Source: Pyrocephalus nanus (lineage: Eukaryota > Chordata > Aves > Passeriformes > Tyrannidae). Taken from it: a stretch of DNA of 64,000 nucleotides. Positions 36,901 through 48,711 of this stretch are shown piece after piece (the first letter of the stretch is position 1; each line of letters starts with the position of its first letter). The stretch spans positions 34,050,145 through 34,114,144 of the forward strand of contig CM076266.1 in the NCBI GenBank assembly GCA_038380795.1. The letters are read 5' to 3'. Position numbers and translations under genes: made by a program. Below the pieces are notes generated by a model. The model saw only the letters and a program-made list of their open reading frames with translations, ran no database searches and had not been told where the DNA came from.

Positions 36901-39900
36901 CTACTTTCTAGTCCTATCATTTAAAAGGATCAAAAGAAGCTTGATAGTTTAAAATTTAGCACTGTGTTGCTTTGAGGAGAAAGTCATCTATTTTCATGTC
37001 ATCTAAAGCCAAATAATCTGACAAAACTGGAGGGAATAAGTATTTTTTTTTCCTTTTTTGTTTTGTTTTTTTCTTTGTGTGGAACATACAGAAGGGAAGA
37101 AGGATTGCTGAAATATTATTTGAAAGGCTGATTGTAGAACAGGAGATGCATTTCTGGAGTAAAAGATAGCAGCTTGAAAATGCTGTCTTGGCTAGCTTGG
37201 GCTTATATAGCAAAAATGTTAAGCCCCTCCAAAGACAGCCTTGGATGACCCATATGCTAATACTTCCTGGCCAGCATTACTCCTGATTAGAAAGGAATCT
37301 AATAACCTTCCTTGGCAGAGACTGTCCTTGTCTCATGTCACCAGTGATCTCTAGCAGCAGTACTGAGTGGGTGGCTTCATGGGAGTCTTGCACAGTTTTG
37401 CACTATTCCACAAAGATCTGCTCTCTGTGACTGTGGCATTATTTCTTGCCTCACGAAACTTCAAAATAATGTAAGAATAAATATCACAATTTAAGTGTTT
37501 TGTTTTGCTCACTAGCAGTGACTTTTGTGGGACAGCTGCTCTAAGAGTTGTGGAAATGGATGCATAGACACATAGGAGAATTTCTCCCCGTGTAGTCACA
37601 CTTTATTCTTGTGGCAGCATCCAGTGACATTTTATACTTTGTTATTCCTGATAAATAGCTATAGTCTTTTATTAATATTCTTGTATCACTGTTTTATGAA
37701 AAGGCTTTTCTGAAATTTATGCTATAATGATGCTTTTTATAAGCTGTGATATTCCCATTAGTACATTTGGGAACTACTTGAATTGTGAATTGTGAATATC
37801 AAAATTTCCAGAGGCAACACTTTTAGTTTAGGAAAAAAACTCCCCACACTCTCACCCCAAAACCCTGCAAAAGCCAGCAACAATAAAATACCCCCAAACC
37901 CAACAAAGGCTCCTTATTTGGGGAATTTAAACTAGTTACCTGTCAAATTTCCAGAATATTTCTTCCTCTACCACAGTGTTCCTATAAGACACACCACAGG
38001 AAAGGGAACAGGCTAAAGAACTAAATTCATAGTCAGATTTTGAAAGGTGGGAGGAACTCCCTGCTGAACTGCCTTGCCTGGTTTGTTTTTCAGGATATTT
38101 TCGATATGAGGAACATGTGAACGCTAGGTCATGGTTTATGAGAAGTCACTTGATACTTTCTTTCCATGGAATACTTCAAAGGTTTTGCTGGAGTATCACT
38201 TGCTCTGTAGACTTGAAGGTGCTTTCAAAGTTATTTTTTATGCCACAGTGTAACATTTACCTTGAATGATTCCACTTAGAGGATGAAGATGGTAATTTTG
38301 CGAGAGTATGTTTTTCTGTGAAATTCAGTTTTAAGTAACATCAAGGAGACATTAAGGAGATCTGTGTTAAATCTGAGGAGTTTACAAATTGTTCACAGTC
38401 TCCTGATGAGTCTACTGGATGTAGGTTTCTTTGTGACTTAGAATAGAAGTCAATTTCTGTTTCTCAGTTAAGGTTCACACTTAGCAAGTCCAGATTGTCT
38501 AACGTTTGACATAAATGTTGCTGTTCTCTTTAGCTTCAAATCCTAATTTAATTAAATGCAGATGCAAGATTGAGTAATATCTTTAGTGCTCTGTTCCCAC
38601 ACAGCAAACCCCCATGTCACTTACAAGACATTTGATGTCTGATGTGGTTTCCTGTCTGTGGAAAATGTTTTCCTTAGGAATTAATGTCTTATGGAGAACC
38701 AGCTGAACTCCAAGATCTGCCAGAGGTTTCAATCTGTTGTCCACTGCTAGAAAACTGTTCTCTCTGTAAGTGCCACCTCTGAGTAAATACTGCAAGTGGC
38801 AGGTACTTAAGGAGCAGAATTTGTACCTACTTGGGCTGTAAAACATAATTTACTCTTTCCCTTTCATAATTTTCTAGCAGTTCCCCCAAAATCTGCTGTC
38901 TTTCAATTCTGATGAGGTTCCTCTTGCAATTCATGGGGACTTCCTTGAATTAGTTTTAAAGAGCAAATCAAAGATCCTCAGATCAAAGAAATGAAAGATC
39001 AGATATGCACTGAGGTTTTATGTATGTAGAAATTAGTTAAACCTACTTTGCTTTCCATAATTTCATATGAACATTTTCTATTTTTGATATATGGAAAGGG
39101 GAACTTTGCCTAGTGTTTTATTTGACAAGCATGTGTATGGGAGGGAATTGTCTTAATAGTTTTTTAATTAATTAGAAATATTTCTACTCAACTTGGCTTC
39201 TCTTACTGAACTTTTCACTAAACTAAAAATGTTAATTTTTCTTATCTGAACTTTTGCCACCTTCCCTGAACCTGTTTCCAAGAATGGTTAATTTTCATGC
39301 AAAGTAGAAAGAGATCTTTTAATTGCAGTTAGTAAGTCTGGGTTTGGCACCTGAATATAGAATTAAATGAAAGTCTGCATTTTAATTTCTTCACTACATT
39401 TTGCCTATTTTTTATTTAACTGCCTGCTGGAGGAAACAGAATCAGTGCATAAAAGATTTCCAGAAATAGTAATGCCTGATCTGTAGTTGTAATTTCCCCA
39501 CCTTAAGTTTGAGACAATAAATTTTTTACTAAAATTAAAATTCTTTTTTTTAGAATAATAATACTTCAAATTGTTACACAGGACACTTTTTAATATGAAC
39601 TTTTTGCTAGAAAGTTATAGTTCAATTTCTTTATCTCTGATGAACTTGCAAAATACACATTGAAAGGAAACATTACATCAAGAACATCTTGTCCATAAGA
39701 AAACAAGTTTAAAAGTGAGATTTATCTGCCCTGTTTTTGAGTCTAGAAGTGAAGACAATTGATCTTTTGGTTCAAACTGGGAATGTTGTCTTCCTGGTTC
39801 TGAAAAATTTTGCTAAATGTTACAATATTTCACACATTATATGCACGTACAAACTCAGATACACACATATACATAGATAAATGGAGTAAATCTATATATA

Positions 39901-41895
39901 TGTGTGTTACTCTAACTGCACAATATGCCAAAATACAAAATAGAAATTAGCACACTGAATAACTGTATCTGATTTTGCATGTGCTACACACTGAGAGTAG
40001 CCTGTGTTGTGGTCAAAATATCCTGTACCTTTGCAGCTGTTTGTCCTTTCACAGCCTGCTCAAATGGCTTAAATTTAGTCAATCAAATGCCAGGTGTTCT
40101 ATCTTTACTAGTGGAGTATTTTGATCTATTTCTGCTATCATGTCAGAAAATTTTAGTTTCCAAAAAAAACATTTTAAAAATGCTTCCATTTCTGCATATA
40201 ATGAGAATTGCTTTAAATATTCTTCATTGAAAATATGGTCCAAATAATTGACTTGCAATTGAACAGATCTACCTGCAGTGGCACCCAATTGTTCATGTTT
40301 TTATAATAATGCAGATCACAGGGAAAATTATGAATTATAGAAAACTGCTTTATCACTTGTACTTCTCTTAAAGGCTTGTTACTTTGCTCAAGATCTGTAA
40401 TAGTTGGTTCATATAGCATTTTGTTTGATTTTCAGTGAACAGTTATGTTTTGTTGAATGCTTTAGTGATTTTAAACTTTTCGTAACTAAATTTAATTTTT
40501 TGTAGAAACTGATCGCTTTCAAGTTCTAAACTCTTAACAAAACTGTTACTGCATTATAGCCAAAATTGCAATTAAACAATTCAATGTTTATAAAACATGT
40601 TTATAAAAGGTGATCCCATTCTGTTGATATACTGGTGGTTCATGGTGGTGCAACATATGCAGTCTAGGGAAGGGGCCAAACCAGTGTTTATCTGCTACTT
40701 CAAGTTTGCAAGCTTTTATGCAAATATGGCTTTGCTGTGTTTTAGACTTATTATTAAACTTTAAATTTTATTTAAAGGCATTAGCCCTTTACTTCAATAT
40801 TTTGGCTATGTTTGGTCATTTGTAGATTTTGTTTATTTTTCTCATACATAGATTTAAAGATTTCTACTTAAACAGATTTTCTTCTCCAGATAAAGTAGTA
40901 TTTAGGCATCTGGATACGTTGATTGTCCATCATAAGTATTTGCACAGTTTTGATTATTATAATGGTTTCCTATTGGGTTTGTTAGTTTTTTGTTGCTTTG
41001 AGAAGCTGAATATTAAAAAAGACAAATTAATTTAATTCTCCAGAGTAGCTGTAGCTATATAACGAGCTTAAAGAGTTACTGCAGTGTCTCGCCACAATGA
41101 ACACAGCCAGTGGTATTACACTGCCTGTGAGTATGAAACGACAGAGACTGGAATAGCTGTGACTTGATTTGAAGAAACCTCTGGCAGATGGTAAAATAGC
41201 TTAAGAAAGCTGCGATGATGAATTCAAACCTGAAATATCTGAGAGGAAAATTTGGCCATGAATCACTACCCCAGAACAGTTTTGAAACATTGCCTTCATC
41301 TGAAATTCTGTGGATTCAGTAATAACTGTGAGTAGAAAGTTGAGCATTTACAGTAATGACTGATGTCAGCAGTTGGCTGCCTTTATGAAATCTTTCCTTG
41401 ATGTGGCTTTCTAGCTAACCTGCTAGGTGTTGAATGAAATGATGTGTTCACACGTTTGTTGGTGTCACTCGTTATCCTGTTAAGTGTTTAGTGTCCATGC
41501 GAGGGCACTGTAGCATGTATCACAGATGTGGATGAGGAGAGGCTGAGAGAAGCAGCAGGGCTTTTAAGACGTAGCTGAAGATAAATCTAAGTGTTTTATG
41601 TTATTAAATTCCAAAACCAAGGCAAGGTACTTTTATTTCTTTAGAAATATGGACAAGTTAAGGTAAGCAGAGACTTCACACCAATTTAATACTAATACAC
41701 ACTTTGCAACAATTAACAAAAAAAGATAATACAGGTTTGAATTATTGCCTTTTTTTGTATTGCTGGACACTGAAATTATATAGGCACATATATTTATATA
41801 GTTTATCTTATCATGTCAAGTTTGGGTGAGGTGTACATTTATGGGAGTGAAAGTGAAATGAATACATTAAATGCCCTCCATCCTCACCACTATTT

Positions 41896-41907
41896 CCCCC
41901 CCCCCCC
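41896..41907. repeat. Poly-C tract (12 C)
   Basis: Twelve C between TATTT and AGCTCACTGAG. The pyrimidine tract plus AG looks like an acceptor, but no coding frame of interest follows. Confidence 0.85.
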
Positions 41908-43277
41908 AGCTCACTGAGAGGCAGAATAAAATAGTGATTTTTACTCTTCATCATTCTTTCAGAATCCAAGGAAACAGTCTTAAAATGCAAAGGCTAAAAT
42001 TCAGACACTGTAAGTTTAAGTTATAGCAGCAGCTGCAGAACTAGTTTTTCTGGATGGGTAAATTAAACCTAATAACATGTCCCGAACCCCCGAGGGGCTG
42101 CCATAGCAGCGCCAGACACAAGCAATTTCCATACTGTGGGGCTTTAAAGAGTTCTGCTGAGGTGCAATTGAAGCCAGTACCCAGATTTTTTTCCTGGTGC
42201 TTTCCTATATTAGCTCTCCAGAGAGTATCTTAAAGTGCTGAAGCTTAAAGGCTTCCATTTTTTCAAGAGCTGGGAGGCTATCTAACATGAGAGTGTTATT
42301 TCCGCACCAACCCAACTGTTTCAATAACCAATTTATCGCTGGGGAACAGAAATGGAATTTTAAAATTTGAAGATAGATCAGCACTCTCACTGTCTAAAAG
42401 AAAATTCGCAATTCCATTAGGAAGATGGTGTAGATACTGGATGGTTAAAGGATTTAACCCTACTGTTTGGGGTAACATTTCTTAATATGCTTTTATAAAT
42501 TAAAAAAAATAAAAATTAAAGTTGTAATAGTACCTGTTCTGGACTCTCTAGCATGAAACTGAAATCTGCGTAAAAATACTGGTAACTGTGTTATCACTCT
42601 TATTAGTGTAATGTAATAAAATTGTCTTATCCCTACCTTCGTACCCACAGTCCTTTGGCAGACTTAGCAAACTGCCGTGAAAGCCCAAAAATCATATTAT
42701 TGTCTCTCAAGAGGTGAAACAATATCTCTGTTTGTAGTGTGTGGTGCCACTCTTACTCTGTTCCAGCCAGTTAATTTTCTGCATGTGTTTATATTAATTT
42801 GGGCAGAGCAGGAAGTATTTAAGGTAATTGTCTGAAAAATCTGAAATATTATGTTACTGCATATCAGTGTAATGGGATATTATTTTGGAATTTCTTTTGG
42901 TAAAATAGCTAATTTGTTTTAACTGCAATAAGGAAATGTACTCTTCTAGAGCTGTTTTTCTTAGCCTGAGAACTAAGAATTCACAGCCTGTTTCAAAAGC
43001 ATCTAAAAAACTAAATTCAGAAGAATTTAGTGCATTGTTTTGAAACTGAAATTTTATAATCTGATACAGAGTGATCAGAGGATCAGAGCAAGATAGCAGT
43101 ATTTATACCCAGTAAAATGTGCATCTCCCAGCTGGGACCACCATCCCCACCAGAGGAGTATGAGGCTGCTTCTAGGTTTCCCCCACATGGGTTTGTTCAG
43201 TTACCTTCTTGTAGATTTGAACTCCTTTTTGTTTCTTCTTTCTTGGTTCTAGGTATAGATTAATGAAGGCTGGAGAG

Positions 43278-43351
43278 TTTTTTTTTTTGGTTTTTTTTTT
43301 TTTTTGTGTGTTTTTTTTTTTTTAATTTTTTTTAATTTTTTTTTTTATTTA
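43278..43351 (+). repeat. T-rich low-complexity block
   Basis: Runs of 11, 15, 13 and 11 T separated by GG, GTGTG and AA. It may be an expanded homopolymer with accumulated substitutions. Confidence 0.9.
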
Positions 43352-44356
43352 TTTGATGCCTTATTCTTTGTGGGCTTTGAGCATACAGGAAAGAGAGGAA
43401 AAAAAGTCCCTGCAGTTCTACAATTCCCAACATTTAAAAAAAAATTGGAAGACTTTGTATCATATCAGAATATTAACATATTCTAAAAAAGTAGATTGGA
43501 ATAGTTTATGAAGCTGTCATTTACAGCATGCCAGTAATTAGGGGAAGGGAAGTAGAGTGAATTCTCCAATATGTCTCTAATACTTAGCATGGATTACTTT
43601 GTTGAGTGTGTCATCCAGAACACAGGCTATAGAGCAGCCTGCTGACAACATTTCATGTGTGGAGCCATGTGGCTTAGCAGAACTTGCCAGAGAGAAAAAA
43701 ATAAAACGTGAAGGATATTTTCTGTTAGTTTATTTTCATTTTAAGCATGAAGGGATTTAATGCCACAACTGCTTTATTCTGGTTAAGAGAAAATGGAGTG
43801 AGTGCCCTTAATGGGACATGGGGAATTTATGGTATGGTGTTGAAACCAAGATCGTGACAAGCAGCACTTCACACTATGTCTGTGGAAGCAGTTATGTTTT
43901 CAAAAAGGATGTTATGTGGAAGGTCACGTCTTTGCATCCCATCTAGATTCTTGAACAATGCAGAATTTAATTTGTATTTTTAAAATTAGTATCAAATGTT
44001 GACTGTCCTTGAAGTGTGATAGCAGCTTTAAAAATGATTACTTCAATTCCTGTTTTAGAAACAATTTTTTTTGTGTAGTTGCAGACTCCTTGAGTCATAC
44101 TGTCCAGATTTAAAAAAGGTTGTGCTCATACTTCCAGCTGTTTGAACTGGGAATATTTCATAATACTATACAATAGTTTTATTTTACACAAATGATCTTG
44201 TTTACCTGTCATGGTCTGCTGTGTGCATCCTCATTGCATCCTACATACAATTAGGAAATTGGTAAAATAATTGGCAAAATAATGTCCTGAATTCAGTATC
44301 ACATCCAATCAGGTATGCTACATAATGAAGTCACTGAAAATCACCAGTTAAATGGC

Positions 44357-44916
44357 TGTGGTGGTTTAACCAGAGCCATCAACCAAGTACCATGCAGCTG
44401 CTTGCTCTCTCCCCCACCAGTGGGACCAGGAAGAGAATCAGAAGGGTAAAAGCTGGGAAACTCATGAGTTGAGATAAAGATACTTTAATATGGAAAGCAA
44501 AAGCCATGCATGCAAGCAAAGCAAAGCAAGGAATTAATTCACTGCTTCCTATGGACGGGCACGTGTTCATCCATCTGCAGGAGAGCAGGGCCACATCACG
44601 CATAACAGTTAATTGGGAAGACAAATGCCATCAATCAAAATGTCCTCCCCTTCCTCCTCCTTGCTCCCACTTCATAGATTGAGCACGACACATTAAGGTA
44701 TGGGATATCCCTTTGGTCAGTTGGGTCAGCTATCCAGGCTGTGTCCTCTCCCAAATTCAGTCCCAGTCTCCTTGCCAGTGTGGCAGTATGACAAGCAGAA
44801 AAGGCCTTGGCTCTGTGTAAGCTCTGCTCAGCAATAACAAAAACATCTCTGTATTATCAACTCTATGTTCAGCACAAATACAAAACATAGCCCCATACCA
44901 GCTATTAATTTTGGCA
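44357..44916 (-). mobile_element. Solo LTR of an avian endogenous retrovirus (TguLTR5-like)
   Basis: Landmarks on + match the reverse of a very common songbird LTR: TGTGGTGGTTTAACCAGAGC at one edge, CACCAGTGGGACCAGGAAGA, GAGTTGAGATAAAGATACTT, GGGATATCCCTTTGGTCAGT and CAGCTATCCAGGCTGTGTCC, then ACCAGCTATTAATTTTGGCA at the other edge. Read on the minus strand it begins TG and ends CA, as LTRs do. ATTAAA, a plausible poly(A) signal, lies upstream of GTATCTTTATCTCAAC. No gag, pol or env remnant is recognisable on either side, and no clear target-site duplication is visible, so this is a solo LTR or a fragment. The 5' boundary is approximate. The family name is from recognition and has not been checked by search. 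Confidence 0.75.
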
Positions 44917-44939
44917 CATCATTCTTTTCTTAAAAAGAA

Positions 44940-45032
44940 AGAAACCAAAATACACACACACACATAAAACCAACAAAAAACGAACAAATGAACAAAACCC
45001 CAAACTCAAAAAACCAAATCCCAAATCATATT
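44940..45032. repeat. A/C-rich low-complexity sequence with a short (CA)n
   Basis: AAGAAAGAAACC, (AC)n and several AAACCAACAAAAA-type units directly right of the LTR. If the LTR were a 3' LTR this would be internal-region sequence, but no coding similarity is seen. Confidence 0.6.
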
Positions 45033-48000
45033 TGAGAGAGTTTTTCTTAGGTTTTCCTAGGCTCCTCATTAGTGCAAATGGTCCTGCAGAGCCCTGGGAT
45101 TTAGCAGCAACAGCAAGTTGAAACTGCTCTATGGGCTGGCAGAAATAAAGTCATGAGACTGCCAGTGAAGTGGAACGTGCTGTGATCCGGAGGTCCTGCT
45201 GTCACGAGGTGGTGAGTCCAACAGCTGAAGAGATACAGAGGACAAAAGCATTACATCTTGCTGTGAGACGGTAGTTGAATTGATTTTGGTGTGTTCCTAG
45301 TAGTTCACTCTTTAAAGAAAACTCCAGAGAGTGAACATAACAACTCCCAAACCTCAAGCAAACTAGGATACAGGAGAAGAATTCTTCTTTTACTGCAATG
45401 CTTATTTTTTTTCTCTAGAGGATGAAACCAAAGTATTCCATAATTGATCTTCATGTATGTCATTGCTGGTGTATTTTTTATAATGCTTTGTTCTTCCTGA
45501 TTTATTTGAATTTGTTTCATGGTCTTTGCATTAACATTTGCCAAGTAGAATACAGCTAGAAAGGACTGTTGTAGCCAAATATATGATAAATGAAAATCAT
45601 GTAGAGTGGAACAAATCTTTAACAAATTTTTAACCTGTAGACAGAAACTGTTCATCTCCTTTAATCTTGTTGCCTTGATAAGGCAATCTACTCTTAAATG
45701 GAAGCTAATGCCCTAAAAGAAGATGTCTCAGTATTTTTCGTCATATTGACTTGAATAAATGATTATGAATTTATGTATTTTTTTTTCCAATTTGACTGCT
45801 ATTTGTGAGATTTTTAGTTTGAAGCTTTCATTTCTTATAGAACATGCCAGAGCACAACTGGCTCTCCACTTAATTGCAACACCAGAAATACAGGTCAACT
45901 AGAGTCAGACATAAATTCCACAAAGTCTGATTTTTCATTTGTTTCTAGTGTTTCTTTTAAACTCATTGTACGCCTGTCCATAAACACTAATTTCAGGTTA
46001 CTAATGCTGTAAAAACCTTGGAGTAAATCAATAAACACAGAGGTAATTAATATAAAACCATGGCAGTTGATCTGTTCTAAAAATATCTTCAAAGTTGTCA
46101 CTTATATATATATAGTCTGAATTTACATGACTTTTTTTTTTTGAGGGGGAAGGTGAAGCTAGTAGTAAAGCAGAGAAGAGGGTAGCTTACAACCAGTGCT
46201 GCGACAATAGTAATAGATCACTTTTACAATAATTTTCAGTAAAGGAACTAAAACCTCTATGTTTTTCTCTTTTTACATGACAGTATTTTAAAATTAACAT
46301 GCTTAACAATATAGCTCAGACATTTTTAAATTTCAAACCTAATGACAACACTAAGATCAAAACATCTAGTTCTTACCTTTAACTGATTTTAACACGTATC
46401 ATAACACATTTTGTTGCATCTGTGAGCTTACAGTAGAAATGAAGAATCTATGAATTATGGGTTCAGTTGGCTTCTGAGAGACAACCATATTTCACTGTGT
46501 CTTTGATGCAAACATCTTCCAGCTATTATGACAACAAAACTATGTTAGTGTTAACTCAGACTTAAACCTAGCTTAGAAATTAAAGATATCATGAGGAAGT
46601 CATAGGGAGCTTGACTAGGCACCAGGTACTCCTCAGTTGATTTCTGTAAGTTTTGTTGCAATTTCTGCTTGCAGTTGATAATGTGAGAAGAGATTTATGG
46701 CTGCTTTTACTTGAGAAGCAAGTGGAAGGTACCAATAGTAATCAGAACTGGTTGAGCAGAGAACATTTTTATGTTTATAGTGCCTTATGCTGCATTTCTG
46801 TGTGGCTGTAGAGGTGGTCATAAGACCTGGAGGCTTTGGTGTTCTTTCCCGTGTGCTTACAGTGAAGAAACCACAGATGAGAGCTGCTGCTCTTCCATGG
46901 AGAGCTAGGGACAGCTGAGTAGGCTCCAAGCACATGTGTGTTTATTACTGGTCTATACTGACCTCCTAGTTTGGATGTTACTTTTGGTCTACCCTCCTGC
47001 ATTGTCTGACTTCATTTACCCATGGTGTTAATAAGATGTGACTCCCTATATGTAAGCTGTAATAATCTTACAGAAGAGGTGGCATCTATGGGCACATAAA
47101 GTACATCATATTTTGGAGCTGTTAATCTGTCTTTCATTTCTGTTTCTCACCATGCTTCTCTGTCTTATATCCCTACACTTTCTTTAAAGCATGATGCTTT
47201 TGCTTTTTGATGCAGAAACAAGAAAAAGAGGCAGGAAGGGGATCAAAAATGTTAAGAACCAATGAAAAATAGTTGAAGAGTTTTCAAAAAAATCTAAAGA
47301 ATTTTGTAGGGAAATTAATGTTTAAGTTATTTCCCATGGGTTGCATTTTATACTTGGCAAGAAACGTGAAAAAAAAAATATAATTAGTAGAACTAGACTG
47401 GCAGTAGTACACTGTAAGAGACCTGATTCAGGCCTGATTATTCATGTGTCTGTAAGATTGTTCTTATTTGGAGTTTAAGGGTTAAATGTCTAGTTACATA
47501 ACCAGCTATCTGGTAACAGCTTAGCATGTGAACAACAGGAGCCAAAAATATGAATGATTGATTTAGTACCTGATTACATTACATTTGTTATAACCTTCCT
47601 AAAAACTAAATTCCTTGCTGGCAAGAGGATCTAGATTGACAGCTCTGGAATCTTATTAATCTATCAAAAGAAAATGTTTCTGACAGCAGGAGTCTGAAAT
47701 CTCTCTTACTGCCCCAAACCTCAACCTAGCAGGACTCACTGCAGAATATAATGATACAGTTTTGTCCTCAAACCATTTAAGACTTGTTTCTCTGCAGAGG
47801 TTAGAAGGTTTAAAGTTTTTTAAATTTTTGCACTGCATAGGGAATGCACAGCTGCATGAAAATTGTTGAAGTTGTGTGATGGAAGAACACCAGATCATTA
47901 TTGTGCACATGATTGCTGACTGTGGAGCACAGAAAGTGACAGTCCAGAGCTGTGCCTTCTTGTAGATGAAGACTGTTTTCAAAAAGTGCTGAGAGATTGT

Positions 48001-48693
48001 CTTGGTTTGATTGGTGTCTGTGGAGCATCAAGGAGTTGTGCTTTGAGTGGTCTCTGCATAGTCTGCTGCTGTACTTTTGGAGTTGACTACTGGCTTTCCC
48101 ATCTAAGCAGGATAATACAGAAAAGTGAGGGAAGGAAATAACATTCCATCAGTGATTTTATCTGAGGAGCTAAAGCTTAAAAGAAGTTCAGAAGAGCCTT
48201 TAAGATACTATTTTCAAACGTGAATGATTGAGATATGCAGGAAGTGTGGACTTCAGATAAAGTTCAGATGAACCAAAATGTATTTAATTCTGTGATAGTA
48301 ACTAGAGGAAATAGATGGAAAATATTTAGATTAGATAAGGATTAGATAAAACTGCAAAATACGTTAAGGCACTGATCTTGAATTGGTAGAATGGAATAGA
48401 CTACTGCTGATAAGTTATTTTTTGTATCTACATATCTAAAACGAGCAGAGAGTTTTATAAAACTTGATTTTGTATTTTTACGAAAGTATTTTTAGTGAGT
48501 ACTTATTTCTACTGGAATAGAGTCTTATCAAGTACATCCCAGAATCCTTGGCATTTCAACCTGAGCTTTGCTAGCACTGCAGTAGTGACCAAGGTTGTAA
48601 TAAAAACTTGGTGTTTGAGGCAATGGAGAAGAACCAGCAGATTTAAATCACAAATTTGTTTTGTAATTTGACTCTAATAAAGAAAAAAAAACC

Positions 48694-48711
48694 TTTTTTT
48701 TTTTTTTTTTT
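48694..48711 (+). repeat. Poly-T tract (18 T)
   Basis: Eighteen T preceded by AGAAAAAAAAACC. The short A run and longer T run can pair as a small hairpin. Confidence 0.9.
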
